Part shown: in pieces, positions 1-13,245 of the stretch
Layout of the letters: every line of letters begins with the position of its first letter
How positions within the stretch are numbered: the stretch's first letter is position 1
DNA from: Rhododendron vialii
Lineage: Eukaryota; Streptophyta; Magnoliopsida; Ericales; Ericaceae
Direction of reading: 5' to 3'
Assembly (NCBI RefSeq): GCF_030253575.1
Contig: NC_080559.1
Coordinates: 30,592,501 to 30,656,500 of the forward strand
Length of the DNA: 64,000 bases
Made by a program: the position numbers and the translations under genes
Notes under the pieces: generated by a model
The model's database searches: none
Told to the model about the DNA's origin: nothing
What the model saw: the letters and a program-made list of their open reading frames with translations, nothing else

Positions 1-983
1 TTGGACATAGACGCATTGCGTATTGTGGGGGGTTTTTTTTTTAGGGATACAAAAATAACCAATGTGGAGATCAAGTTTGTTAGGTTTGATTATGAACAAA
101 ATGGATAATCAAATGCTGACGTGGTACATTCTGGTTATCGATTTTGATTATTCCCATTGCGGATGCTCTCATCAAATTTTGACCTTTGAATAACCAAACT
201 TAACAACTTTTACCAATAACCAAAACTCAATAACCAAACCCAATAACCAAATTCAAAACTTAAAAATTAAAAAACACCTCACATTAGAATCGTCTCATCG
301 AGACGAATAATTTGGTGTGGTCGGGTGCGTGATTGGAACTCGTTTGCAATTGGACATAAATGCATTGCGTATTGTAGGGATTTTTTTTATAGGGATACAA
401 AAATAACCAATGTGGAGATCAAGTCTGTTAGTTTTGATTATAAACTAAATGGATAATTAAATACTGACGTGGCACATTTTGGTTATCGATTTTTATTATT
501 CCCATTGCGGATGCTCTAAGAGCATCTAAGAGCATCCACAATGTAATAATCAAAACCAAAAGGTGGCTAAAGTTAGCAATGTTTGCTCAAAAAAGTACTC
601 ACATTGTAATAACCAAACTTAGCAACCTCTTAGCAACTCATCAAATTTTGACCTTTGAATAACCAAACTTAACAACTTTTATCAATAACCAAAACTCAAT
701 AACCAAATCCAATAACCAAATTCAGAACTAAAAAATTAAAAAACACATCACATTAGAATCGTCTCATCGAGACGAATAATTTGGTGTGGTCGGGTGCGTG
801 ATTGGAACTCGTTTGCAATTGGACATAGGTGCATTGCGTATTGTGGGAGGTTTTTTTTTATAGGGATACAAAAATAACCAATGTGGAGATCAAGTTTGTT
901 AAGTTAAATTATGAACTAAATGGATAATCAAATGCTGACGTGACACATTTTGATTATCGATTTTGATTATTCCCGGATGCTCT
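1..983. repeat. Tandem cluster of three MITE copies
   Basis: Three related AT-rich copies lie head to tail. The phrase TTGGACATA..GCATTGCGTATTG recurs near 1, 351 and 821. The last copy (about 529-983) is whole: it opens AGAGCATCCACAATG and closes with GGATGCTCT, so it has inverted ends. The first is cut by the window edge, and the second lacks about 120 bases of its head. Each copy contains CGTCTCATCGAGACG, a short palindrome. There is no coding capacity. This is a non-autonomous DNA transposon family; the superfamily is not settled. Confidence 0.75.
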
Positions 984-2158
984 AAGATGGACAGAATTTA
1001 ATCTATGATGGGTATAATCTCCCGTAACGTGCGCGTTCCAATAACGAACTTTCAAACGGGTCCCACTTAAAACCAAAACTGAGATACGATCAAGTGAAGC
1101 CCGTCCGATCTCCAATCACCTGGCCATTCGGTGTATCCTACACCGTTGGATCAGAATATCTGGTCAACTTTTGCTAGCGTGGAACTAGGACCCTTTTTAG
1201 TCCCGTGTCATAAATTCTCTCTCTCTCTCTCTCTCATCTGTTCCCTCACTCCGATGCGGACCAGTTTACACCACATGTCATAAAGGCGAATCCTTTTCTG
1301 AAGACAAAAGGGTTCGCTTTACCCAATCCGATTTCACTACCACGCTCTCTCTCTCTCTCGCTCATCAATACCCTCATTTTTAGAGAGAGAAAGTGGAGTC
1401 AACAGCTTCTATCCCACCACCCGTCCAAAAATGTGTCGAATTTGGTCGTGATTAGATTAGTGTGTACTACAAACCCTTTAACCCATTTTTGTACTACCCA
1501 TGTAGTAAGTAGTACTACATTGCTCCTATAGTCTTCGTGGTTACTTATGTTGTTTTGTAAGTGATCCATAATTTCAACGCCTATAAATCTGACCCATTTA
1601 CTGCGAAGTCATGCACCGAGCTGATCTATTTTCCTGATTCGAGACCTCTAGATAATTTTCCGTTCTTGGGGATTTTCTTGAATCTGAATGCGGTTTGGTG
1701 ATTTGATTGGAATTCCCAATTGAGGTTTACGCTCTTCGTGAGTAAATGCAGAGGGAATCGAAGACCCATCTGTTTTGATTTGGCGGTGACTTTACATTTG
1801 TAGAGTTTTTATGGACGGAATTGTGATTTTCTGAAATGTGTTGAAGAATTCTCGTACGTACATTTAACAAGACGTACATCCATTCTGAGACTTCCTAAGA
1901 GATTTTCAAGATTTTCTGAGAAATACCCAGGTGAGATTTCTCTTGTTTTGTATCCTCAAATTCATTAGATATCGTATTATTATATAGGAAAATAGTAACC
2001 ACAGCCCCGTGGTTTATATGTAAAAAGTGGATCGTTGCCTGGTGGGCTGTGGTTAGCCAAACTTTTTCATACGTTAGAAATTTTCTGACATGGGTTGTCC
2101 CGGATTTTTCATTTCATGATTGTATCAGACAAGAAAGGTCGAAACTTGATTCGTTCGA
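984..2158 (+). promoter_or_regulatory. Upstream region and leader of the YSL gene
   Basis: No ORF of note. It holds short CT tracts (1218-1235, 1344-1360) and a likely transcribed leader. CAG/GT-like sites near 1929 (CCCAG|GTGAG) could mark a 5'UTR intron ending shortly before the ATG at 2159. No defined iron-response element is claimed. Confidence 0.35.
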
Positions 2159-5100
2159 ATGGCGACGGTGGGAGTGGAGGAAATGAGCCAGATTGAGAGA
2201 GAAAACTCAGAAGAGGTGCAGGAGAATCGGGAGGAAATAAAGAGAATTCCCCCATGGACAAAACAGATCACGACCAGAGGAATTGTTGCTAGCTTATTGA
2301 TTGGGATAATTTACAGTGTGATAGTTATGAAGCTCAGTCTAACAACAGGGCTGGTACCCAATCTCAATGTCTCGGCCGCTCTTCTTGCCTATGTGTTCAT
2401 ACGGACGTGGACAAAACTGATTCAAAAGACTGGAATCGTTTCGACTCCGTTCACTCGACAGGAGAATACACTGATTCAGACGTGTGCAGTTGCTTGTTAC
2501 AGCATTAGTTTTGGAGGTTGGATCTCTTAAACTTTGTTCATTTCAATGTTCTAATAACATGTTGCTAGAAGAGAACTACCTTAATTTTCAACCCCAAGGG
2601 GTTGGCCGGTGGTCTTGGTCACTTAGGGATTTGCTCCCTCCTAAGATCTCAGATTTGATTCTCTTTGCCAGCAAATTTTAGGGTCACCTCACCCCCATGT
2701 GTGAAACGGTTGTGGGAGGGGTTGTTGGATCAATATGAGATACGGGCAAGCTGGCCCGAACACCCTAATTTACCACACTCAAAAGAAGACAAAAAAAAAA
2801 AAAAACATGTTGCTAAGTCCATTGGTCTATGTAATGAAAAATGTTGTAATTGTATTGGGTACTGATGGTTTTGTAGGTGGTTTTGGCTCTTATTTGTTGG
2901 GATTGAACAAGAGGACATATGAGCAGGCAGGGGTTGATACAGAGGGGAATTCACCAGGTAGCTACAAGGAGCCTGGGATTGGCTGGATGACTGGTTTCCT
3001 TTTCGTAGTTAGTTTTGTTGGGCTGTTGGCTCTGGTTCCTCTAAGGAAGGTATGTGCATTAAGTTATATTTCCTTTGTATTAGAAGGGTTTGTTTTGAGG
3101 TAGATGGACACATGGACATGTCATTTTTTTCTAAATTAGGGCACGGACACTTTGGAAACGCATTAATAGGTAGATATCGGGAAAAATGGATTTGCTCGTA
3201 AGTAGGCCCAGACACAAAAAAATGCATATTCAAGAACTATGCGTCCATGGCAATTTGTATCCTCCTCAAGTATCTAAACTTGCAACCTAGGGTCCTAATG
3301 TGTCAATAATCCATAACATGTCCCAACGTGTCTGAGTAAGGGGGAAAAATCACACATATTTGGACGTGTCTTACATGTGTCCAGAGCGTGTTAGGACGTT
3401 TCGGCCATGGATAACCGGTAGATGTGCTCATCCTTCTTATGATGGAAACCTTGAATGTTGTAATGATCTCAAGAGGGCTTTGATTTTTTATTAAGGAAGC
3501 TTGTAATGGTCTGCTAAATAATGCACATATTGTTTTTTGCAGATCATGATCATAGACTACAAATTAGCTTACCCAAGTGGAACTGCAACAGCAGTTCTAA
3601 TCAATGGCTTTCATACTCCTAAAGGAGATGAGATGGCCAAGTATGCAATTTCCTTCATGAACTTTTGGCTCGTCAATTAGTTCCAAGTTCCAACCCTACG
3701 GCAATTCAATTACAATGAAACAACTGGATATACTAACAAACTAACTACCCTTTTCCAGGAAACAGGTTCATGGGTTCATGAAGTTCTTTTCAATTAGTTT
3801 CCTGTGGGGACTTTTCAGATGGTTTTATTCTGGTGGAGGAGAAAATTGCGGTTTCTCTAACTTCCCTACACTTGGATTGAAAGCTTGGAAACAGTCGTGA
3901 GTTCGTCACATTTTTTCTTCCAGCTTTACTATCTTGTCAATTTATAATCATTCAACTATGTTTCACATAAGTAATCTTTTTGTGTGTGTGTGTGTGCAGA
4001 TTCTTCTTTGATTTTGACATGACCTACATTGGAGCAGGAATGATCTGTTCCCATCTTGTGAACTTGTCTTTGCTTCTTGGAGCTGTGCTATCATGGGGGA
4101 TGATGTGGCCACTAATAGATCGCCAGAAAGGAGATTGGTTCCCTCAAACTTTACCAGAAAGCAGTATGAAGAGCCTTACTGGCTACAAGGTCAGTGAATG
4201 AAAGATTCTAATTATTCACTATGAATCCTATGAGCCAAAAGGCCTATGGCTTGAAATCTGAATAGAAAACGAAAACACTTGAACTTTGTGCTTCGCCTCT
4301 TCTGCAGGTATTCGTTTCCATCGCTCTCATCTTAGGAGACGGACTCTACAATTTTCTCAAGATTCTTTTCTTCACCAGTCAAAACATATGTGTTAAGCTG
4401 AGGCAGAGGAACCCGAGAACATGTAAATTACCAACTTCACTTTTTCACTCCTCTGGTTGTTTATTTGGCTACGAAATTTCAGAACCTACATGTTTTTGTC
4501 TCGTTGCAGTTTCAGATGACACGAATAAACCCCAAGATGATCTCCAACGAAACGAAGTATTCACAAGAGAGAGCATTCCCTTGTGGGTAGCATGTGTTGG
4601 CTACTCTATCTTCTCCATCATCTCCATCATTGTAATCCCACTAATGTTTCCTGAGCTCAAGTGGTACTACGTTGTTGTCGCATACATACTTGCACCATCT
4701 CTCAGCTTCTGCAACGCTTATGGTGCTGGCCTAACCGACATGAACATGGCCTATAACTACGGAAAAGTTGCCCTATTTGTGCTAGCAGCCTTATCTGGGA
4801 AAGAAAATGGTGTAGTTGCTGGTCTAATTGGTTGCGGCGTGATCAAATCCATCGTTTCCGTCTCCTCTGATCTGATGCACGATTTCAAGACTGGCCACCT
4901 CACCCTCACTTCCCCAAGATCGATGCTAATTAGCCAAGCCATCGGTACAGCCATAGGCTGCGTGGTGGCTCCCCTCACGTTCTTCCTCTTCTACAAGGCT
5001 TTCGATATTGGAAACCCTGATGGTGAATACAAAGCACCATATGCACTCATATACAGAAATATGGCAATTCTAGGGGTTGAAGGGTTCTCTGCTCTCCCGC

Positions 5101-5444
5101 AGCACTGCTTGCAGCTTTGTTATGGGTTTTTCACATTTGCAATGGTTGCCAACTTGGTAAGAGATGTTTCTCCCAAAAAAGTTGGGAAGTGGGTTCCACT
5201 TCCAATGGCTATGGCTGTGCCATTTCTAGTTGGGGCTTACTTTGCCATCGATATGTGTATGGGAAGTTTGATCGTATTCGTGTGGCACAAGGTCAATAAC
5301 AAGAAAGCCGGGTTGATGGTTCCTGCAGTTGCTTCTGGTCTGATTTGTGGAGATGGATTGTGGATTCTTCCTTCATCGCTCCTTGCTTTGGCGAAGATTT
5401 ATCCTCCGATCTGTATGAACTTCATCGCGACCAAGATTGCCTGA
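2159..5444 (+). CDS. YSL: Yellow stripe-like (YSL) metal-nicotianamine transporter, YSL1/2/3 type
   Basis: Seven exons join in frame: 2159-2516, 2877-3049, 3543-3640, 3759-3896, 4000-4189, 4308-4422, 4510-5444 (2007 bases, 668 aa), all with GT-AG borders. The product belongs to the oligopeptide transporter superfamily and should import Fe, Cu, Zn or Mn as nicotianamine chelates across the plasma membrane. Visible hallmarks are a hydrophilic acidic N-terminus, [100 protein letters not shown] and the closing [15 protein letters not shown]. Length and order fit the family, and the wording is closest to the YSL1/2/3 clade; which member is unclear. Intron 1 carries a SINE. The ATG at 2159 is the first in frame. 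The gene looks intact. Confidence 0.95.
2568..2803 (+). mobile_element. tRNA-derived SINE in YSL intron 1
   Basis: The insert has a pol III-like head (GGTTGGCCGGTGGTC as box A, GATTTGATTCTC as box B) and ends in a run of A. It is flanked by a perfect 12-base target duplication AACATGTTGCTA (2556-2567 and 2804-2815). The body matches the minus-strand element at 32221-32418 (shared TTTGCCAG, GGGTCACC, CAAGCTGG and GAAGA tail), so this is one SINE family. Confidence 0.85.
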
Positions 5445-6772
5445 GAGATAAGGATGGGGTAATTGCTGGAATATATAGGTGAAGAATAAATAGTTATACA
5501 AAGCTATTTATCAACCGTGTATGCAGTTTAGGACATGTTTTATAAGTGGTAGAGGCCTGATCACATTCATGTTTTGTCATGATTTTGACTAGTTGGTACT
5601 CAAAAAGGTTGGGAACATAAACCTAGATGTATAACACTGAATAGTGAATACTATTGGGAAAGGTTTGATCCTTATCTTCTTCTTTTTTGTTTGACAATCA
5701 GGGATAGCTTACGCCATACTTATGTTCTGATGAAGGAACTTGGATATTTCATAGCTTTGGACTGGGTTTTATTCAAAAGAGATGATGATATCAATCCTCA
5801 CTTTTTCGGATTGCGTGGGGAGAAATAGGCCCCAAAAGGATTAGGTCAAAACTCATTGGGAAATCTTGTTGATTGAAATTCAGTAACTATGGTTGCTTTG
5901 AGATTGACAGCATCTTGTTTGTGTTGGCAATGGGGATGAGTTTATCACTGTAGTTCTAATTTTTCCTTGTCCAGACCAGCTAAGGATGGCAGACACAGTC
6001 CTTTGTATGGCATGAGCAGTTTAGGCAATGCACATTACGAGCTTTGGATTCGGTGAACATTTTTCAAGGGTGCGTAAATACTCCTATTTTGGAGGATTCA
6101 TATTCCAATCCGAATTAACAGTCTATCCTATTTCAACCCGGAACCCAAGTGTATAAATCCCCCCTTTCTAACGAGTATAAAACAAATGGCTTAATGAGTG
6201 AGTATCGACGCTATTCCATCAGCTAAAATTCAAAACTTCTCAAACACTTGCCTGTTCTGGATGACCATTCAATAAAAGAATATTTATAGTATCAAATACA
6301 AAACGAAAGATCTGTTAAAAAAAAAAAATCCTAAACGGAAGAAGTTAATGATACAGTAACTGCGATTTAATTAATTAAACATACTTATAACCGAATCATA
6401 ATGGATTAATGGTGCACACGTTTGGACATTTTTGGTGCTCGTTATTTTTATTGGCCCGTGTCGCACGAGGGCTTTACGATTTCCTTCCGTGGACAAATCC
6501 GTCATTTCATCCAATCCTAGTTGTCAAAATCGGAATTCATCACCCTTTGCCACAGATTCAACATAAAAGTTGAACTTCCCCTTCTGGCAGCGTAAGAGAG
6601 AGAGAGGGCTTGTTCTCGCTCTAGGATCTTGACTCTCTCACTCGTAAAAATTCGGTTTGCTTCGATCGATTCTTTTGTTTGTTTGAGCAGCTTCGTGTAT
6701 TGGTGCATGTAGTTCTGAGGATTTTACTTTCTGTTTGGTGCTTTTGTGTGCAGTTATTAACGGCAGAGAAAA
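5445..6772 (+). other. Intergenic: YSL 3' region and cytochrome b5 upstream region
   Basis: No coding region. The first few hundred bases are probably YSL 3'UTR. A short GA tract at 6595-6609 and CT-rich sequence precede the cytochrome b5 start, typical of a plant leader. A CAG at about 6752 could be the 3' splice site of a leader intron. Confidence 0.4.
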
Positions 6773-9440
6773 ATGGCATCAGATCCGAAAGTTCACTCGT
6801 TCGAAGAGGTGAATAAGCACAACAAAACCAAAGACTGCTGGCTGGTTATATCTGGAAAGGTCAGATCTCTCTTGAATTTAGTTACCGTTTCTCTCGTAAA
6901 TCCTGTCGAAATCGGCATCGATCGGATGTGATTTGGTTGAATGACTTGGAATTGTTGATGCTAGTTCGCACTTTTCTGTTTTGGGATATGTAGAAAGTGT
7001 TATAGGAGTAATTAAGAGCTGAATCTATTTTGTACTCCCTCCATCCCTAATTGTTGTTTGCAAGTTTCGCAAGACGAGGAGTTAAAAATAATTTATTTTT
7101 TCCAACCGAAAATCCCCAAAAAATTCATCATTCGAAAGAACTCATTGATATCTATTTAATTGTTGAAATTTTTCTGAATTTTCCTTGAAAAGGGTTGTAT
7201 TATTTTTAAGTTCTCATTTTGCAATCCGGGCAAAACATTTCGGAAAAGAGCTGAGTATTTAGGATTTTTTATGGCAGTGTTGGAATTATTTGTTCTTTGT
7301 ACTAGAAGTTTGGCACACACAGTGTGCGTGTTTGAATACACGGGGAGTGGGTAGTTGAGGTTGAGTGATTTTACTATTTTGCTCTAAAAGTTAATGCATG
7401 TTATAATGAAAGTAGTTGAAGTTTTTTTTATTAGAATAAATGTTGGAAATTACTTTTGTGATATAGTTTCAAAAATTTGTTCACACCAATTGTTGTTCTC
7501 CCTTTCTATATTATTACCGGTACAGATAGATAATCAATGGTTCTTTGGGGGGAAAGATGCTTAATTATCTAGGTAACATGATTAACTCCATGGCCAATAA
7601 TAAGTGTAGTGGAGGAAATGCTCATGGAAATCAACATCACAAGCAGTTCCACTGAACTTTTGTACTCCATCAATAAACTAGTTCCAATGTACTATAATAG
7701 GAAAAAGTTGGAGGAAAGGAAAAAGGAACCACTACCAAAGGATTACCAAAATTAGAAGTATCACGATCAGGGAATTAGTTTCTTGTCACGAACTACGCAT
7801 CAAAAGGAACTCCGGCAACTCCCTCAAATATAAAACTTGAAGAATCTACAGAAAAATTAAGAATGTACAAATTTTCCACCAACAAGTGAAGAATAATCAT
7901 CTATTAATCTTCTTTGCATTAACATATCCACTGACGAATTTCCACTCATTAAAGTTCTTTCATTCTTTCTCGGATAATTTACTGTATTAGCCCTTTGATG
8001 CATATCCAACACTTATTTCTCCTACAAGGCCTGGATTCTCCACAGAGAACAGTTTAGTTTGCAAATTCAGCTGGGCCTACAATGCTCCGTTGCTAATGAA
8101 ACAGAAAGCTTAAACGTTTGAAGGGTCATGATGGTTTGTGACTTAGTGGACGATGTTTTCATGACTTGGAGTGAGTTGCCTTGCACGCCCTTGGGTACAA
8201 GGCCATGACTTTAATAACTTTATCTAAGCCACACTTCTAGTGTGTTCGTCTGAGCTATATCCATTTAGTACCCTAGTTCAGTCCGGGTGGTCCATCGGTA
8301 TCTTGTACAGCGGTGGCTTGCATATCCTTGGGTACAACTTGATAAGCACAAGTAAAATCCGTTTCTAATCAAAACTGAAATATGTCAAGGATTGTAGGTG
8401 TTTAGAGAGTTAGCTGCTACTTTTGAAGGTAGGATGCCAAGTCATGTCATAGGATGTTTGTCCTAAAATATGACCGGTTTTGGCTGAAAAATACCTATGG
8501 AAATGAGTAGAAACATCTTAACGACTTATCTGAAGTTTGACTAGCTGAAAGACCGACGCAGTTGGTGCCAGATGGTGCTGAACAATACTCTCTGAATACC
8601 AAATTTGTGCTTTCCTTTTGAGTTTGTCCTGCTGTAATCCAGTGCCAAATCCTCGCCACCTTCTCTTCAAGCAACTACCATTGGATAGCGGGGTAGCAGA
8701 ACTTAACTGCTTACCTAATATTGGCTTCGCATTGTCCCGGTTTCATTACTCAGCTTCATTATCAACGAGGAACATTCATATGCCTATAATATACTTTTCC
8801 CAAAGTAAAATATACTCATGCTAATCACAAGTTAGAAAGGGAAATTCAAGTGGAATAGGGCCAAAAGTTGATACAAGACACTAGTATGATATAGGAACTA
8901 TATACAGTTGAGATTTTCTTTTCCATCTTCTTAACAGAAGAACTATGAGTGCATGGTTATATAATGTTCCTTTGAATTACGACCTCCTTCTCAGTCTCCA
9001 ATTATTTATCAGGTGTATGATGTTACCCCATTCATGGATGATCATCCCGGAGGCGACGAAGTTTTGCTATCAGCCACTGGTACTATTGCTACCTATTAAC
9101 TCCACATTTATTTCCTGTTTTCTGCTTTGATTTGAGTGGATGATCCATTACTCTTGAGATGAACATGTGAATTTTGTAAAAAAATTCAGGGAAAGATGCA
9201 ACAGACGATTTCGAAGACGTTGGCCACAGTGATTCTGCTAGAGAAATGATGGATAAGTATTACATCGGCAATATAGATATGTCAACTGTTCCCCGTAGGC
9301 GCACATACATTCCACCTCAGCAAGCCGCTTACAATCCAGACAAAACTCCTGAGTTCGTGATCAAGATTTTGCAGTTCCTTGTGCCCCTCTTGATCTTAGG
9401 CTTGGCCTTTGCTGTTCGGCACTATACCAAAGAGAAGTAG
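6773..9440 (+). CDS. CB5: Cytochrome b5, ER tail-anchored (intact copy)
   Basis: Exons 6773-6859, 9013-9079 and 9190-9440 join to 405 bases (134 aa), the usual plant length. The protein carries one heme and passes electrons on the ER membrane to lipid desaturases and hydroxylases and to some P450s. Residues 5-80 form the heme domain. HPGG supplies the first axial histidine (H40) and GHSDSA the second (H64). A tail anchor follows at about 106-127 (FVIKILQFLVPLLILGLAF) with the basic end RHYTKEK. All introns are GT-AG. Intron 1 (2.15 kb) contains a half Stowaway-like repeat near 7036. It is the left member of a tandem duplication; the right member at 12699 is a pseudogene. Confidence 0.95.
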
Positions 9441-10616
9441 TGCGTAATCTGGTCAATTAGCTGAAAAAAACAATTTGTTCCCCCCTCTCTCTCTTTGGTT
9501 AGGGCATGCTGTGTTTAAGCATCTCTCTGTGTGGTTAGGGTATGCTGTGTTTAAGCGTCACTCGTTTGCGCTATTTGGGAATAAACATGTTGCGAATAAC
9601 AAATGAACGTCCAGTAATCAACCAAAAGGTTTCAACTTTCACCAAGAGATTACCATCACCAAGATATTATTCTGAGACTAACGAAGAAAGTCATGAGGCT
9701 GGAAACTGTTTCAACCTTCAACAATCTCTCCCAACAGGTCCAATTTTCCACAGCAACTAACAAAAGAAACCTACAACAAATAAATTACGTATGGATCACG
9801 AACCTGTGGATCTTTTCAATCCGAAAATCTACATTTGACTGTGCTGCCCCACATGACCTTGTCGAAGAACACATTCCTACTGTCATAGACCGTCCTGTAA
9901 ATTTACACTTCGTAAAGCAGGAGCGGACCTAGGATTAAGTATCACTGGGGTCAAGTATTTACAGCATACACAATGACTAGCATCAATGCGTTTTGCGCAC
10001 AATTATTAGGATAAAAAATAGATATAAGGAAGGGTTTATCAAGAGAGAAATAGGTAGGTAAATAGATATAGTGAATCAATTTTGTCCCAAATTGATCTAG
10101 GTTTTTTATTTTGAATTATAAACAAGAGATTAGAATTATAAATGTTTAATTATGTTTTAACGCATCGTAGATTAAAAAAAAAAAGATAGGCAAGTGCACT
10201 TTGGAACTCTTTTTTTTTCTCTCTACAAACTCTTCTGGCTCCATTTTTGTCCGAGAGAGAGAGAGAGAGTGTGTTTGAGGGTGTGTGTTGTGCGTGTTAC
10301 TGATTGAAAGGGGCGGTGGGACCAGTGGATAAAAAGTCGGGCAAGCTTGTAATTTTTGTGGACTAGGCAAGATATAAAAGGGGGAGAGATTCTTGGGGAA
10401 AAAGTACCAAAATGTCCAGAAATCTATACACATCTCTGTGGAGAAAATTTATCCAGTGTGGTCAACTGACCCACCTTGTCTAAAGGTGCGTCCGCCCTTG
10501 TCTCGTAAAGCATGTATGAGGAGACTACATAGACGATACTGCATGCCCAAAGCAATCTCTACGCAACGAAAAGAAGTGAATATTTATTAGAGAACCACAA
10601 ATTATAAATGTAACCA
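9441..10616. other. Intergenic spacer of the left duplicated block
   Basis: 9585-9910 and 10503-10600 align with 17806-18230 in the right block. The piece between is a hAT-like insertion listed separately. No gene is seen; the long frames here are chance. Confidence 0.6.
9918..10502. mobile_element. Non-autonomous hAT-like element
   Basis: The insert starts CAGGAGCGGAC and closes with GTCCGCCCTTG, an imperfect inverted pair of the CAGGGGCGGA type. It is flanked by a perfect 8-base target duplication TCGTAAAG (9910-9917, 10503-10510). The right-hand paralogue near 18150 reads through without it, giving a natural empty site. No transposase frame. Confidence 0.8.
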
Positions 10617-11252
10617 TTAACGGGGTGCCTGTATCTTGTCATGGAGGTTCACCACCAAATCGTGCGCGTCATCAAGGAGCTTCCACACGTCGAGATGACC
10701 AGCCATGCTGTTACACTCCCTCAGTATCTCATCCATGCTACCATACCTCTTTATGATCTTTTTCCTCCTCTGTAACACCGAAGCCGCAATTGCATAGAGC
10801 AAAAGATCTTCCGTAGGTGGGGTGAGCTGCCTTATCCTGCTCCACGCCGACTTTCCATCCCAGCCCGAATAGCAGCTTGGTCAGCCCACATAACCTCCCA
10901 CAGACAAATTGTCTGCTCAAAGGTCAATTCCCTTCTAAAGAGTACCACCACCATCCTGTAAACAAAAAAGCAATCTTCCTCCTGTAGCTTCTCCAAATGT
11001 CTGTAAAGATGGGAATCCTTGCGTTTGATGATGTCGTAAAGTGCATAGGCTTCGAGGATGGCAACTAGTCGCGCAGCATGGAAGATCCTGGTAGGGTCCA
11101 GGTGGTCGTAATCCTTCAATCCAATGGCTTCAGCTGACCGGCGGGCTCTGTCATCTGATACTGCAGCCTTAGTTGGGGAGTACTCTATCCATTCCCCATT
11201 GGCACGAATCTCGTCAAGCCAAATGATTCATTGCCTTGTGGCAAAATTTTCT
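10617..11252 (-). pseudogene. Truncated copy of the TBC/Rab-GAP 3' end
   Basis: On the minus strand this matches the last exon of the complete gene at 18260-19481, from the stop back to about 19066. It lacks, in frame, the stretch that in the full gene runs from PEIGYCQGMSD to STVSK, so the catalytic glutamine of the TBC domain is absent. A one-base loss near 10856 shifts the frame (compare CTTTCCATCC with CTTTCCGATCC in the intact copy). Homology stops abruptly at about 11252, where the copia fossil begins. It has no first exons and cannot encode the protein. Confidence 0.9.
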
Positions 11253-12694
11253 GTTAGAACTATGGCTCATATGTTAAGTATGAAGAGATACTAAGGAGTT
11301 CTAGAAAGAAGGCCAGATGCCAGAGCGGAGCGGAGCAGAACAAGTGGTGCAGCTCCTTGCTAGTGCCATGTTTGAGAAATTTAAGGAGTCCATGATGGCT
11401 GAATTTGAAATGTCTGATCTTGGTATGATGCATTACTTTCTTGGTATTGAAGTGGTGCAGCTCCCTGCTGGAATTTTTATTTCTCAAAAGAAATACGTGC
11501 AAGAAATTTTAGATAGGTTTCAGATGAAGAATTGCAATTCTGTGAGCACACCAACTAAGTTTGGTCTGAAGCTAACTAAAGATCATGATGGAAAGAAGGT
11601 TGATAGCACACTTTACAAGCAAATTGTTGGAAGTTTAATGTATTTGACAGCAACAAGGCCAGACATAATGTTTTCTGTGAGTCTCATTAGTAGATACATG
11701 GAGAATCCTACTGAGTTACATCTTCTAGCGGCCAAGAGGATCTTTCGATATTTGCAAGGTACTTGGAAATTTGTGTTGTCATACAAGAAGGGATAAAGAT
11801 CAGATTTGAGAGGCTTCACTGATAGTGATTATGCTGGAGATCAAGATGATAGAAGAAGCACTTCGGGGTATGTCTTTATGCTGGGTTCAGGGGCTGTTTC
11901 ATGGTTATCAAAGAAGCAGCCAATCGTCACTTTATCAACCACCGAGGCTGAATTTGTTTCTGCCACTTCATGTGTCCGTCAAGCGATACGGTTGAAGAAA
12001 ATTCTTGAAGAGCTTTATTTCAAGAGGCAATGTGCCTTACAATTTTCTGTGACAATAGCTCTGCAATCAAACTCTCCAAGAATCCAGTTCTACATGGAAG
12101 AAGCAAGCATATTGACGTGAAGTTTCACTTCTTAAGAGACCACACCAAGGATGGAACTATTGATCTGATCTTTTGCAAAAGTGAAGATCAAGTTGCAGAT
12201 ATTATGACCAAACCCCTCAAGTTGGGCATGTTCGTGAAGCTGCGGAGCTTACTCGGTGTTTGTTCAATGGAGAATCCAATTTGACAGAGGGAGCTGCAAG
12301 GTTACTCCACAACAAGCAAGCTGAGAGGGACGACAAGCTACCGGAGGGGCTGGGCCGGTGAAAAAAACTCTTTCTAAACTGAATGTCAGTAGAGCACTCA
12401 GTTTAATTAAGGGAGGGTGTTAAGTTTTTGGTTTTATTTGGTAATTTGAATAAGTCTTTGATTGTCCTAGTCTTTAGGAGGTTGTTGCTTTGCCAGATTT
12501 ATAGGAGTCTTAGTGGTGGGATAATCTGTTTTGATTAAGTTACCTGTTTTCTGGTACAACAGTTAGTTGGTTCCTAAATTAGTGGTATGCTAGTTCATGT
12601 AATCTTCTATTTAAGTTGTTTGGGTCTTATGAAAAAAACACGTTAATTGTCAGCATCTCTTTCTTCCTCTTATATATAAGTTACAATAATAACA
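11253..12694 (+). mobile_element. Ty1/copia retrotransposon fossil, 3' portion with one LTR
   Basis: Frames at 11317-12284 encode the end of a copia polyprotein: the C-terminal part of reverse transcriptase (MHYFLGIEV, TRPDIMFSVS) and RNase H ([19 protein letters not shown]). A purine tract then leads into a terminal repeat at about 12418-12694 that opens TGTTAAG and ends AATAACA. Gag, protease, integrase and a second LTR are not seen. It is broken and incomplete, with at least one break in the visible part. Its right end abuts the start of the second cytochrome b5 copy and its left end abuts the truncated TBC copy. Confidence 0.85.
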
Positions 12695-12867
12695 AAAAAT
12701 GGCTTCAAATCCGAAAGTTCACTCGTTCGAAGAGGTGAATAAGCACAACAAAACCAAAGACTGCTGGCTGGTTATATCTGGAAAGGTCAGATCTCTCTTG
12801 AATTTAGTTACCGTTTCTCTCGTAAATCCTGTCGAAATCGGCAATCGATCGGATGTGATTTGGTTGA

Positions 12868-13245
12868 ATGAATTCGAATGTTATTGGGATTGTGCCCGGT
12901 AATCGCGCCAGCAACGGAAGCGCAACAAACAAAAACGAAATCACAAACAAGAGAACACACACAATCAAAATACGTGGTTCCCCAAGCTCGGGTATGTCAT
13001 TTCCTTGTTTTGTTATACCCAATTCTTTGACTTGTTGGGGTTATCGGTTTGACCGGTCAGTTTTGGTCAAACTTGTGGCGTGGCATAATCTCATCCGTCG
13101 GATTGGTTGATTTTGGTTATGCCTTTGGTTGGTTTTGGTTATGCCTTATTATGGTTTTATTATGCTTATAATCAGTTTCAGTTATGCTCATAATGATTTT
13201 GTTATGCCAAAAGTTACAGTGTCTCCAAAAGGAGAGGAGACACCG
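12868..13245. other. Unclassified foreign segment in pseudogene intron 1
   Basis: Relative to the intact copy, about 900 bases (roughly 6965-7860) are replaced by this unrelated segment. It has tandem-like TTTTGGTTATGCC units at 13110-13150. No gene, no clear ends and no target duplication are seen. Confidence 0.5.

Noticed and set aside
8945-9130. 61-aa frame over cytochrome b5 exon 2 (and its twin at 15288-15476)
   Set aside because: Wrong reading frame across a real exon; the VYDVTPFMDDHPGG frame is the true one.
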